Origin: Mercurialis annua
Taxonomy: Eukaryota > Streptophyta > Magnoliopsida > Malpighiales > Euphorbiaceae
Reading direction: 5' to 3'
NCBI RefSeq assembly: GCF_937616625.2
Contig: NC_065577.1
Coordinates: forward strand, 5,807,001-5,871,000
Length of the DNA stretch: 64,000 nucleotides
Part shown: in pieces, positions 1 to 11,121 of the stretch
How the letters are laid out: each line of letters opens with the position of its first letter
Numbering within the stretch: the stretch's first letter is position 1
Notes under the pieces: generated by a model
What the model was told of the DNA's origin: nothing
Databases searched by the model: none
Seen by the model: the letters and a program-made list of their open reading frames with translations, nothing else
Made by a program: the position numbers and the translations under genes

Positions 1-1392
1 AGTTTTGTCGCGGAAACCGGCGAGCAAAGGTTTTGAATATTCGACGGGTGGTATTTTTATATTTGGAATAAGCGAGTACTGTGAGTGTGTTTACAACTTA
101 TACTGCTAAATATTAGTATTAAAAATATTGCGAACTGCTTTACATGATTTGCAAATGCTTTATTTTATTTTGAATTTAAATCGCATGAACTATATACATA
201 GTTTTGAAACCGATTTAGATTCATTGAAACATGCTTACTATTGGGCGGCAATAGTGCTGTGTGATCACTGGTATTGCATTTAGAATGGGTTGCATGTGAA
301 TGTGCTGTGTGAATCCTGGCGACGGCCTGGAAAGTCAGGCGACGGCCTAGACTCTGTGTGAACAGATCTTCAGAGGCAACGGAATATAGACGACCAAAGG
401 CAGTCAGCAAACTGCCGAGATCTGAGAGGTTGAACCTTTTATTAAAAAAAGTGAAATTGGCGACAGTATTTATGTACTGCCGAAATCCGTTGTATTGTAA
501 GAAGAGTCTGGGACTTTCAAATACGTAAAATAAGAATAATCGGATTTGACTGGCTAAAAGTACAAAAAGAGAAAATAAATACGGCCAAAGAAAAATAAAA
601 GGTTAACCCGAATATGATGAAATGATGTGGAATATTTATGTTTCCTGTTTTGAAAGCATATAGGAACATGAATCATGGTTTAGGGTTTCATATGAATCGG
701 TAATCTGGAATGCATTGCTTTCATATTAATGTTTATTAGTACATGTTGTACGCATTCACCAGTTTTTATAACTGACCCCGTTGAATTTAATATTTTTACA
801 GGCGAGTAGTTTGACGTGTGGATTTCCAATTTCTTGTTCCGGAAATCCCTGGCTTGTATAAGTGAGAATGACTTTCCTTTATGTGTCTAGAGTTGCAGTA
901 GCTAGAATAATGAACGGTGATACCTTTATAGTCGTTGGACTTATTTATGCTTTATATTTTATAACGCTTAAACTCTGATAATATGTAATATGTGAATGCT
1001 GTGCGAAAGTCCGAGCGACTGCACTTGAATAAAATGCGGCGAACGCATCTGCATGGTGAAATGCAGTTAAGACCATTAGAGAAATGGCCTGCATAGTGAA
1101 ATGCAGTAATTACCATAGTAAGATGGTATGCATAATGAGATGCATGATAAACCATAGAGAAATGGTTTTGAAACTAAAATGCAATAATTAAAGAGAAAAT
1201 TATGTGCATGTTTTAAATGGTAAATTTTAATCAGAACGTTTTAAACTGCGATTTTAAAATGTTCGAAAATGATTCGAATTCCGCGAAAAATTTTAAGTGA
1301 TTTTAATGTATTTTTAAGGCTTGCTACGGGTTTCGGAGCAACCACTCCCATTCCCTAGCGCCGGTCTCGATGCCGAGAATCGGGTCGTGACA
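1..1392 (+). mobile_element. 3' part of a large LTR (LTR-retrotransposon, partial)
   Basis: The last 75 bases (GGCTTGCTACGGGTTT... to ...GGGTCGTGACA) match, with scattered changes, the ends of the full LTRs at 23989 and 31519 and of the solo LTR at 40393. The internal word CTGACCCCGTTG (about 773-784) is also shared with those LTRs. The 5' end lies outside the window, so solo LTR and 3' LTR of a longer element cannot be told apart. It differs enough from the copy at 20923 to be another subfamily. It appears to have inserted into the palindromic interior of the MULE that continues at 1393. No coding sequence was recognised in it. Confidence 0.75.
1051..1165. repeat. Short tandem repeat of alternating hairpins inside the LTR
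   Basis: About three units of roughly 42 bases. Each unit holds one hairpin of type GCAT..TGAAATGC and one of type CCAT..AGAAATGG. The stems are 4-5 bases and the units have diverged. Confidence 0.6.
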
Positions 1393-1700
1393 CTGTTCCT
1401 CACTGAGGAACAGATCCGTCGGTCTGTTCCTCACTGAGGAACAGACGACGTTCCTCATGTGAGGAAGACGACCCAGCTGGGTCGTCTTCCTCACCTCAGG
1501 GGAGAAAGACGACCCAGCTGGGTCGTCTCTTGTTCTTTGAAGATCGGAGTTGTTCTTCGAAGAACAGCTATGTTCTTCGAAGATCAGAGCTGTTCTTCGA
1601 AGAACAGCTCTTGTTCTTCGAAGAATAGATCGAAGAACAGAATTTCTGTTCTTCGAAGAACAGAATCTCTGTTCTCGAAGAGGACGACCGGAGACAGCGG
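1393..1700. repeat. Palindrome cluster 1 (inside the MULE)
   Basis: A run of adjacent palindromes. CTGTTCCTCA and its complement flank one base at 1393-1413, and the unit recurs near 1422-1443. A perfect 32-base palindrome centred on CAGCTG lies at 1461-1492, with a shorter copy at 1507-1528. A perfect 24-base palindrome centred on TTCGAA is at 1587-1610, with a relative of 22 bases at 1644-1665. An open frame through it (1459-1758) is a by-product of the repeats. Confidence 0.9.
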
Positions 1701-2031
1701 GGTCGGCGGCGGCGTGAGTGTTTGGGTTGTTGGTGGATGGATTGGCCGAATGGTTTAGGTTAGATTGAGTTGGGTTGGATTGAGCTGGGTTGAATTGAGT
1801 TGGTTGGATTTAGTTGGGGTATTTTGGGTATTTTATTTTATTTTTATTTTTTGATGACGTGTCAGATGATATGGCGCCGTCAGATTTTTTTTTTTAAGAA
1901 TGTCAGTTGACCAGAAAAGACGGCGCCAGGAGTATTTTTGTCCTCAGGGGGTTTAGTGAGCGCCGACACAAAGATCAGGGGGTTTAGCGCCCGTACCCCT
2001 TAAAGTCAGGGGCCATGGGTGATTATTTGCC
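1393..2031. mobile_element. Right part of a Mutator-like non-autonomous element (MULE)
   Basis: On the minus strand the right end reads GGCAAATAATCACCCATGGC and continues with two spaced copies of a CTAAACCCCCTGA block. This is the layout of the complete MULE termini found elsewhere in the window, where short blocks repeat inside a long terminal inverted repeat. The likely 9-base target copy on the right is 2032-2040. The left end is not in the window because a large LTR occupies the left side. The interior is a palindrome cluster followed by a GTTGGATTGAGTT-rich stretch. No protein was recognised. Confidence 0.55.
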
Positions 2032-2076
2032 CTATAAATGAGAATTGTTTCATTTGTATCTTAAATAAATGCAAAC

Positions 2077-3036
2077 ATGGAGAATATATTTATTTTTATT
2101 CATTACAATGGACAATGGAATCAAAGCATGAAGTACATTAATTTTGAAGCAATGAGAGTGTTGGTAGGAAAGGATAGTGATTATAAAGAATTTCTGCAAA
2201 TACTATCACAACAACTTAATGTGAACCATATATCAACTTGCCTGGAGATCAAATATCAGGTGAAAATAAATTATCCATCAATGAAGATAACTAACAATGA
2301 GAACTTGTAATTCTACTTGGAACTAAAAAAGTATACAACAGATTGTATGATGTGTAAATGCGTTTCATTCGTGTCATCCGGAAAGGAATTAGCATTCTTT
2401 GAGTCGATTTTTAATATGTCAAATGCGGATATCCACTCGGCACAACAATCGGCAAATGAAACAAATCAGCACAGAAGGTTGAATCAAATTAACAGTTCAT
2501 GTAGAGGTTTAAATGCATATCTACAAGATGTCGGATGCAGTAAGTGGGCAAGAGCACATTGTGAAAATAACCGTCACAAATTTATGACAATAAACATAGT
2601 GGAATCAATGAATTCCAAAATTAAAACAAGTAAGGATCTCTCCATCACTACGTTACTTGAGTACTTACGAACCTTGGTACAAGAATGGAGCTATGCAAAT
2701 AGAACCTTGGCAAGAGCAACTTTCACAAGCCTATCAAAAAGAGTAGAAGATATCTTGAATGAAAATTATATTCTCTCTCTGAAATTGGTGATAAGATTTA
2801 ATTATGTCATATTAAATAAATAAAGTTCATATATAATTGATGTATAGTTTATTTATGATTTATATGTATAACTGCAAATGCAGGTTTCAAACTCAGATGA
2901 CGCTGTGAAGTCAATCTTTGAGCATACAACAAAGTTCATTATAGATCTTAAAGAAAGAAGATACACATGCAGGGGGTTCCAAATTGATGAAATTCCTTGC
3001 CCACATGCAATGGCAACACTCAAAAATTTGAATTAA
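2077..3036 (+). pseudogene. MuDR/MULE transposase remnant
   Basis: Three fragments of a plant Mutator-type transposase lie in order. Positions 2077-2310 resemble the N-terminal domain of plant MuDR proteins (a frame beginning MENIFIFIHYNGQW). Positions 2317-2786 resemble the region after the catalytic core (KWARAHC, then NIVESMNSKI). Positions 2884-3036 encode a SWIM zinc-finger-like segment (CRGFQIDEIPCPHAMA) ending at a TAA. An intron of about 97 bases with GT and AG ends may separate the last two. A stop at 2308-2310 splits the first two, most of the DDE core is missing, and the first Cys of the SWIM CxC pair reads as Tyr. The gene is therefore truncated and probably dead. Family assignment rests on recalled motifs. 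Confidence 0.75.
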
Positions 3037-3370
3037 GATTGTAAAGAGCAACAAGATAAATTTTATTTAAAATTGAATTAAAGTGGTTCAGTTGATATAG
3101 GTTCACATCAGGTTGGTTTTCAGTTTTATAATCTGTCAAATATATTTTATATAAAATAGAGATTCAATTTGTGTATTATACTAAATCTCAAAATCCCTCT
3201 ATATAAAATGTCACTTAAGATTGTAAAGAGCAGTAAGACAAATTTTATTAAAAATTGAATTAACGTAGTTCAGTTGATATAGGTTCACATTAGGTTCACA
3301 TCAGGTTAATTTTTTGTTTTATAGACTATGAAATACATTTCAATTAAAATAGTTACTCAATTCTATAATA
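3034..3370. repeat. Direct duplication, period about 182 bases
   Basis: The segment beginning TAAGATTGTAAAGAGCA at 3034 recurs at 3216, followed in both by AAATTTTATT, a TTGAATTAA block, GTTCAGTTGATATAGGTTCA and a CATCAGGTT block. The copies have diverged by substitutions and a small expansion. The first copy overlaps the last codons of the transposase remnant, so the duplication followed or accompanied its decay. Confidence 0.75.
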
Positions 3371-3469
3371 AAAATAAAGCATCCATAAAATTCAGCTGGA
3401 ATAAAAGCTAAAAAATAAAATTAAAAACCATCAAATTCGTAAAACCATACAACAAGATAAAAAATAATT

Positions 3470-4711
3470 CCATTATTTGTCAGCACTTCTTTCCTTTGGT
3501 GTGAGATTTGATCGGTTGACGGAATCCGCAACACCATTAATTGCAGTGTTCTCAATATTGGCAGTTGCAATGTTATCAACTTCACGATCAGCCTTCTCCG
3601 AAATCGTGGCCTCCGATGAAGAACCATAACCATCACCATCAATATCCCTTCATTAACAGCCTTCCCATCAGCTGCATCTTCATTTGCATCTTTTTCACTC
3701 AATGGTTTATCATCGGAGCACGTATCCTCAATGTTTGCATTTATGGACGCAAACTTGTCAGCACTTTCTTTCTCCAGTGTAAGATTTTATCGGTTGACAG
3801 AATCCTCAACGCCTTACTCAACTCCAATAAAGCTAGCATTAAAGCTATCATTTTTGAAATTATCCTTAACAGCAAACTCTATTTTTTCTTCTTTTACCAC
3901 ACTAGATGTCTGCATGCTCGAAGATCGTTGCTTATTTTTGTTGACAACCTGCTCAACAAAAAAATAGTTCATATTCAGTTCATATATAGTTAACTTTCGG
4001 TTCCAAAAACATAAACTGAAATAACGATAACTTAAATATTATTAAACATTTATAATCGGCTCAGATTCATCATAAGAAGACTTAGCTAAGTTGGTAGGAT
4101 CTTCGTAGACATATGTTTTACCATCGACGTATGTCTCATCGCTATCATTACCGTTATCGTCACGAGAGGAGGTAGCATCTTTCTTCGAAGTAGACAAGCC
4201 ATCAACTTAGAGATAAATAAGAATAATAAAACAATGAATAATGATCAGTAAAAATATTTCTAATCAACTGATACTTTTCTATATTCTCATAAGAATTTCA
4301 AGCTGTGGATCGAACTTTAGTATTATTAGTCTATTAGCATCATACTCTGATACAAACTCAGCAAGATTCAATATGCCAATTCTAGAATTTCATCATCATC
4401 TGAACCAAACAATCTAATTGTCCTCAAACAAGGCACTACCCACCTCCTCGTGTGCAAGACTTTCTCTTATCAACATCTCATAATCTTCTAGTGAAACTTC
4501 CCATCTTTTAATCTATAGCACCACAAAATTCTATAAATTAAAATCAATTGGAATTTATTGTCACCTTAAAATTGAGAACGAATTAACTAGTTTCTTATTA
4601 GACAATCAAGCAATGATACTAACCAAAAAAAGCGCGACCGCTGCCGGAAGCATCGTCGCCGTTGATATCGACATCCACAATTTGTTGATCTACTTTATGT
4701 TCATCTTCCAT
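3470..4711 (-). pseudogene. Broken acidic, repeat-containing protein gene, unidentified
   Basis: Reading the minus strand, several coding-like pieces appear. A possible start at 4711 gives MEDEHKVDQQIVDVDINGDD and runs to a possible GT donor near 4621. Around 4511-4415 a frame contains WEVSLEDYEMLIRESLAHEE and then a stop. Around 4207-4050 there is a Ser/Asp-rich piece with YVDGKTYVYEDP. From about 3960 to 3475 an acidic region holds two copies of a motif (GVEDSVNR and GVADSVNRSNLTPKERSADK), one with an internal stop. The codon-like structure, two repeated motifs and plausible splice sites suggest a real former gene, perhaps a second gene of the neighbouring MULE or a captured host gene. I do not recognise the family. 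Confidence 0.4.
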
Positions 4712-5020
4712 CTAATTTGGGTTTTTTTAATGTTCTCTCCAATTTTTCTGTCCGACCACCGCAGCCGTTGGTATTGACTGCCACCATCGATCGGGCCATC
4801 GTCAGCTGGAACATCATCGGCTGAACCATCACCTTTCAAAATCTAATTCATATATGTTAACTTTAAGTGAAGGGTAAAATAGACTTAAAATTATATTGAG
4901 GTACACTATCTAAATAGATTTGAAAAAAATGAGAGATTGTTGCAATAAAAAAAATCTTGAGTCACTAACATAAATTTTTCAATTTTTGAGTGATTTGGTG
5001 TAATTTTCTCATAAAATTTT

Positions 5021-5831
5021 GGAGTGCAACTATAAAACTTCAAGAGCAAATTATTATGAAACTCCCTACATATATTGTAATTAACAGTTTAATACCTTTT
5101 ATTTGAAAATCTTATTTAATGGTCTCTCATTTTTAATTTATTAACTATTAGACCCTTATATCAATTTGGGATATACTAAATCGTTAACAAAATTGAAAGT
5201 GAGGAAAAATCGTTAAAAGTGAGGTACCAAATTGTTAATAAAATTAAGGTTTAATGCCTTAAAAACCCCGACCTTTCATCCCCTTTTCAATCCTATCCTG
5301 ACGTTGAAAAATTGTCAATTTTACCTCAGTTTGCATTTTTTTATTTCAATTATACCCTGAAGCATAAAATTGACCTTTATTTATGTGACAAAAATTCAAT
5401 AAATTTTCTTAAAAATGGTCAATTTAATATAAAAAGTTAATCTTATGCAAAAAGGGTCAATTTAGAGAATTTTTGCCAAATAAAAAAAGGTCAATTTTAT
5501 GCTTTAGGGTACAATTGAAATGAAAAAATGCAAAATAGGATAAAATTGACAGATTTACAACGTCGGAGTAGGATTGAAAAGGGATGAAAGGTCAGATTTT
5601 TAAGAACTAAGCCTAAAATTAATAGTGAAGAACCAATCTTTAACAAAATTAAAAATGGGTACACATTATTTACAAATAAATGATGAAATTTATGAAAGGG
5701 TCTAATAGTTAACGGAACTGAAAGTAAAACCATTAAATAAAATTTTAAAAATAAAAAATATCAAACTATTAATTATAATATAGCTGGAGGGTCTTAGAGT
5801 AATTTACTTGAACTTTAAAGTGCCACAATTC
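5021..5831. mobile_element. MITE with long inverted repeats, split by a nested MULE-MITE
   Basis: The left arm (about 5021-5175) and the reverse complement of the right arm (about 5680-5831) align over roughly 150 bases. They share blocks such as TTATTTAATGGT and TTAACTATTAGACCCTT. The arms have diverged, so the element is old. The exact ends and target duplication were not resolved. A younger element sits in its middle at 5248-5613. Confidence 0.65.
5248..5613. mobile_element. MULE-type MITE, 366 bases, 9-base target duplication
   Basis: The ends are GGTTTAATGCCTTAAAAACC and, on the other strand, GGCTTAGTTCTTAAAAATC. The two ends stay inverted-complementary for roughly 120 bases with shared blocks (TTGTCAATTTTA, TGCATTTTTT, ATAAAATTGACC). 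Perfect flanking copies of TAAAATTAA occur at 5239-5247 and 5614-5622. A 9-base duplication with long terminal repeats is the mark of Mutator-like elements. There is no coding capacity. A relative lies at 58656. Confidence 0.85.
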
Positions 5832-7051
5832 CCTTCCTAAGAGAAGGAAAGGCTTTGACATATTTCGATAATTCTATAAGCTATAGAGTTAATCTATTCA
5901 AAAGTAAAAATAATTAAAATTATACATATTAAAAACCTAACAGTCCAAATTTCTACATTTCAAAATTTTCATAGTCTTCTACTCATTTGGATTGAGCTTG
6001 AATTAGAATGATTAATATTTTTTACTTGAAAATGAAATACTATTTTTTAAAAAAAGTTAAGACTTTCATTGATAATAATAAAAATTATAAATATGAACAG
6101 TTTCTCAACAAATTGAGTAAACTATTCCCAAAAAAATGACAAGAGCGGTAAAAACCGTCATCGAATAGGACTATTAACCACCATCACCCATACAATTACA
6201 AATAGTATAAAAACTATAAATCTAAAAACTAACAACATAAAAAGCATAGATTTATAATAACCTAAAACCTATAATAAATTACAAATATTTAAATCTATAA
6301 AAATATTCGTCGAACACGCTAGAATAATGAAGATGCCGAGGAAATCGCTGAAGACACTGGAAAAAAACCGAAAAAGACGCCATCAAAAAACCCAAATGAC
6401 AAGAAATTAGGACCCATATAAAGAAAAAAGAGAACCTATTTTAGAGTAGAAAAAATAAAATGAAAACTAAAAAAATCCAATAAAAACTATAACTTATGGA
6501 AAGGATGCCATTTATTTGATTCAGGGAGGTGAATCTATACAAAAAGAATGACCAAAGCTATCTCCCTTAAAAAAGTGTGGCACTGTTTGCAAGAAAGAAA
6601 TTAGGATTTCACTTGAGAAAAGGCAGCATAGTTATAACTGGCAATGGATTAAGCACTTGCAAAATGAGATACTCTTTTAATATAACACATAATGTATCTA
6701 ATAGTAAAACCTCTCCTAATCTTGAAAGAACATTCTGATTAATTTTTGTAATATTAGTTTTCTCCAATATCCCAATTAAAATCTAAAATAGCAATTTATT
6801 GTTTGATTGAAATTGAAATGTTATCAGCTTAGAGAATATTAATATATATTATTTATACACACCTTTGTCATGGTGAATGAATATATATCATGCAAATGAT
6901 AGTCATCTATATCATCATGAAAAATTTGTAGATTTATTCACAAAAAAATAAAGTATGAACCAATTAAGTATAGCTCAAATGATATCAGTATTGTACTACA
7001 GACTATTATATCGTGGCTTTAAATTTTTTCACTAGTACATTTTCTTTTTAA
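5832..7051. other. Intergenic, no gene seen
   Basis: AT-rich sequence without a convincing reading frame. Positions about 6090-6430 are A-rich and somewhat different in composition, perhaps an old TE relic, but no ends were identified. A stretch at about 6970-7025 (TATAGCTCAAATGATATCAG) resembles the degenerate head of the SINE-like sequence at 9040. Confidence 0.5.
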
Positions 7052-7565
7052 TCTATACTTCTATACTATATATAAAAGTACGGATGGGGGACACATTTAC
7101 GTTAATGTCCTTTTCACTTATAAAATTTAATTATTGATTTAAAACTATTAAGATAATTATTAAAATTAGAGTACTAACTAAAATAAACTACTATATTAAG
7201 ATAAGTTAGAGTACTAACTAAAATAAAATACTATGTTGAGATAATTGTATAAAGTACTAATTAAAATAGACTATTTTAACTATTTAATAATTACTATTTT
7301 AATTATTTTTTAATTATATAAAATTCTAAATAAGATAAACTATTTCAATGAACTTCTATTTTAAGTTTTACTTTATATTTTCTATTAAAATTATCTATAA
7401 TTTTAAAATTTGAGTACTAATTAATTATTTTTTAAATAATTAAAATAGTCATCTAAAATATTTAATAAGATAAACTATTACAAATCAACCATTATTTTAA
7501 ATGTTATTTGATAATTTGACGAGTCACACTACGAGTCACGTGTGAAATACAAAAAACGACACTAG
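7052..7565 (+). mobile_element. Short non-autonomous Helitron candidate
   Basis: The 5' side reads TCTATACTTCTATACTATAT followed by ATAAAAGTACGG, typical of plant Helitron starts. The true 5' TC may be 7052 or 7060. The 3' side ends CGACACTAG followed by T, and a small hairpin (CACAC ... GTGTG) lies about 35 bases upstream. There are no terminal inverted repeats or target duplication, as expected for Helitrons. The interior is AT-rich and non-coding. Confidence 0.55.
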
Positions 7566-8379
7566 TTATTAAAAAGTATGAAAACTGAGAAGCTAATTAA
7601 GAAAGAGCATGTAATTTTACATGCTAAATATATAATTTAATTTAATTTTTAAATTTTATCTATTTCACTTGTGACACCTCTTAACTTTTATTTTAACATC
7701 GAAATTTTAAGTTTTACCTATTTCATACCTCAAGTTTGCTATTCTATGTTAAGTGAAATCGCGGTTTACCAGCATAGATTTGCACGAATTTTCAAACGCA
7801 GACCAAGCAATATGTTGACGTGGCTAAATACTAAAGATAGACAAATGTTTTTTAGAGATAAAAAAATAAGCATACGTTGATATTGTATATTCATAATATG
7901 TCTTTAACCTTTTAAATTGTGAAAACAAAATAAAAATAATTCTGATGATGAAGAAATTTCAACTATTTTTCACTTTATTACATATCCAAAAAAAATTAAA
8001 ATCCATAAATATATGACATTATATTGCAATTTTATTCAACTTTTTCAATAAATTTGATTGTATCAATATTTCACCTTGTTACAATATCTATTTATTTTAT
8101 TTACTTTTTTTGTTCATTTGTAGCTTCAAATTTGCTTTTTTTTTGCTTCAACCACAAAATAACTAGAAAATTTAGAATTAAATTGACGTTATTTTTGATT
8201 TCTTTGAGATAAGAGTTAAATTCTGCAATTTTAAAAAAATAGTTTTGCTAACTAATATAGTATAGAAATAAACTTTAATTGAGATAATTAAATTAAGTTA
8301 AAAAAAATTATATAGAACTGCAGTGAATTATTATCAAATTAGAATAGATTTATAAACTTCAAAAGTGTTGACGTATTGG
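7566..8379. other. Intergenic AT-rich, no gene seen
   Basis: Short open frames at 7671-7880 and 8024-8212 lack similarity that I recognise and have the composition of the surrounding DNA. Confidence 0.6.

Positions 8380-8410
<31 letters not shown>
8380..8410. repeat. Compound microsatellite (TA)n(CA)n
   Basis: An uninterrupted TA run passes directly into a CA run. Confidence 0.95.
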
Positions 8411-8507
8411 TGAGAAAGTTGCTTAAGTTTAGGCTAAAATATATAAAATTTAAAGTTTGTTTTCTCCAATATATATGGAGCTGTAACTTCTACAATTCAG
8501 AAATCTA

Positions 8508-8678
8508 GGTAGCACGGACACGGACACGTATACGGAAAAATGGAACACTCGAGCATGGCGAAACGGTGTTATTTTAAGATTTTTTATGTAAAAAAACGAA
8601 GTTTCGTGTCCGAAAAGTCAAGTGTCTGAAACGTTTTTAAAACGGGATATATTTATTGAATGAAGTGTCCGTGCTACC
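8508..8678. mobile_element. MITE with GGTAGCACGGACAC ends
   Basis: Perfect terminal inverted repeats of 14 bases (GGTAGCACGGACAC and its complement GTGTCCGTGCTACC) bound 171 bases, and TA flanks both sides (8506-8507 and 8679-8680). Whether the TA is the duplicated target or part of the ends cannot be settled here. It is non-coding. Confidence 0.75.
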
Positions 8679-9035
8679 TAACTTTAAAGTAGCGTATCAT
8701 CCATTCGAATGGGGTCGCAAATGTTGCTCGCGACAATTTTGGTGAAGGATCTAGATCTTTTACTGGTCAGCACCATGTCTGTGCATGGACAAACCAGCAA
8801 TAGTAAACAAATTGGAGCAGCTATCGATATACAGAGCAAAAGAAATAGGTATTGGTTTAGCTAGAACCAAATACTTCAGCAGATGGTAGTTGTAAGAGAA
8901 TTGTTTTTAGTCATAATGTTTGTCTTTTTGAATACAAAAGAGTATTTATTACTGTTTTCTTAAATTTAAATCTCTATTAAAAAGACTATGAAGAATAATC
9001 AAATGAAAGCTAGTAATCAAATGAATAACCATTGA

Positions 9036-9128
9036 GTTATAGCTCAAACGGTATAAGCGTCAGGCAGCAATCTGCTAGGTCGTGGATCGATTCCTCCCAC
9101 AAGCACTCCCCTGTCCCCTAATTATCAA
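9036..9128 (+). mobile_element. SINE-like sequence with tRNA-type head
   Basis: TATAGCTCAAACGGTATAAG resembles a degenerate tRNA A box, and GGTCGTGGATCGATTCC about 35 bases on resembles a B box. The sequence ends in an A-rich tail near 9128. I found no target duplication. It lacks a full tRNA cloverleaf, so it is not called as a tRNA gene. Confidence 0.4.
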
Positions 9129-9604
9129 AAAAAAGTGTATATAAACTAAAACATGTTTATTAGTCAATATGAAATAACCTAAAACGACAAATATACTCAA
9201 GTTAAAAAAATTCTACAAAGAAATATTTTTAAAGAACCAAAAATGCATCAAGGCATGTGGATTTAAAAAATCTCAAGATGAAAAAAACATAAAAATAGTT
9301 TAGTCGGCATAGTCTTCTCTCTAGGTTTAGAGAGAGAAAATTTTATTGAGAGTAAAAGTTTGGTTTTTCTTCGATTTTGAGTGTAGAAGACGGTGATCTT
9401 CAGTTTTTAGCCGGAAATCGTCATCTCTTATCTCGTTTTTTTGCTATGTTTGCGTTATTTTTCAAAAAAATTGCTCCGTTTCTTAAAGATTTGTGTGTAT
9501 CAATAATATTATCTAAATATCTGAATCAAATTTCTTTTAAATTTAACTTTTTACAAAAATTTCCAAAATAGTAGAGCATATGATAAATTTTAATGACAAA
9601 ACTT

Positions 9605-10320
9605 TTGGCTGTCCTGTAAGGTTTATATATATATATATATTACTATATATATATTACTATATAAGGTTTTTTTGTCATTTATATAAAATTTTAATAATTT
9701 TTTTAATACGTGCGTTTTATTGAAATGGACATTCTAAATGGGCCTCTTTAAATAAGTATCTATAAATAGCTAAAATATTATCAAAAAAACAACGTCAAAG
9801 TTTGTTTTTGAAATATACAATTTGTATTCTTTTTTTTGCAAAAATAACTTTCATTATTCTCAAAACTATTTTTTTTAATCTCAAAAGTACGATTTTGGTT
9901 AACCAGCGGTATACTAACAGATAACTAATGATATACTAAAATATTTATGTTTAAATACATAATTTAAGTTTACTAAAAAATTATTAATGATATATTAACA
10001 ATTAATTAGCTATAAATTTATCAGCGGTTTACACACGATTCACTAACAGTATCCTAAAAATAAAATAATTAATTTTTAAAAAAAATACAATTTGTTTAAA
10101 ATACACAATTTAAGTTTGTCAACGGTTTACTAACGATAAATCCAAAATAAAATTTATTATAAGTTTACCAACGGTTAACCCAACGTTTGCTAACCGTGTA
10201 CTAAAAATAAAATTATTGGTATACCATCAGAAAACCACTGGTTAACTAACAAACTATCATAGATACACAAGTGAAAAAAATTACATTAGCAAATTGAGAG
10301 TATCATTACAGGACAGCCAA
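9605..10320. repeat. 15-base inverted repeat enclosing GGTTAACC-type degenerate repeats
   Basis: TTGGCTGTCCTGTAA at 9605-9619 is perfectly complementary to 10306-10320. Between about 9895 and 10350 many variants of GGTTAACC, GGTTTAC and CTAACGAT occur, an irregular repeat region that continues past the right arm. The inverted repeat may therefore not be an element end. No protein was recognised. Confidence 0.6.
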
Positions 10321-10910
10321 TGGTTTACACAAAGTTAACCACTGGTTAACCAACACCCGAAACATTAAAAAGATAAACAAGTGAAAAAAAATAACAAATC
10401 TGATACCATACAATAAAAAAAAACTCAAATCAATCTCAATAAAGCTCAAGAGAACACTACCAAATAAACAAAAAATAAAATCCAACCCGACACCATTGAA
10501 ATAACAAAGACCCGAAACAGCAAATATGTAAAGGATTAAACAGCAACAAGGCAAGGGAATTTGCAGCAGAGTCGTCGTAACAGCAACACATCAATGGTGG
10601 TACTTCATTCAGCGGATCAACAATGGTGGGTCTTCATTCATCGGAGCAGTTTGTCGTTCGTTAACCTGAAAGAAGCAATTATTTGTTTGGTTCTTTAATG
10701 GTGTGCAGCGAGCTGTTGGTAATGGTGGAGATCGGAAAGGAGAAAGAAATTGGAGTGGATGGTTAGTCGTTGTGGAGGCAAAATGTATTTAAAGAAACAA
10801 AGAACAGATCCTATCTTTACTTACCTTAACTGATTACTACTCCCTTTTTTGTAAAGGGAAAAGTTTAAAAAAAAAATTCACTTCGTATTTGTCAAAAACA
10901 TAACCTTGCA

Positions 10911-11109
10911 AGCGCTCTTTTAGTTTAAGTGAAGTCGCGGGTTCGAACCATACTCATGTATGCAGCCCTTTAAAATTTGGGGCCAGAGTTTGCCTCCTGC
11001 AAGAAACCTACACGACTCGAATGGGGATTTGTCTGAATGTGAAAAACTTAAAGGTGTCGTCTCATAGTTGACACTCGTTTAAAAAATCTCATGTGTACCC
11101 AAAAAAAAG
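10911..11109 (+). mobile_element. Complete SINE (Au-like)
   Basis: The body has a B-box-like GCGGGTTCGAACC about 30 bases from its start and ends in TGTACCC plus an A run. A 12-base target duplication CATAACCTTGCA flanks it (10899-10910 and 11110-11121). The tail (TTAAAGGTGTCGTCTCATAG) is shared with the fragment at 14285. This is an RNA-polymerase-III type short retroelement with no coding. Confidence 0.85.
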
Positions 11110-11121
11110 CATAACCTTGCA

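Noticed and set aside
1459..1758. 99-codon frame rich in Ser, Lys and Arg
   Set aside because: Encoded by palindrome copies of GTTCTTCGAAGAAC; repeat artefact.
10940..10955. GGTTCGAACC suggesting a tRNA B box
   Set aside because: Part of a SINE with its own target duplication; no acceptor stem or anticodon arm of a tRNA.
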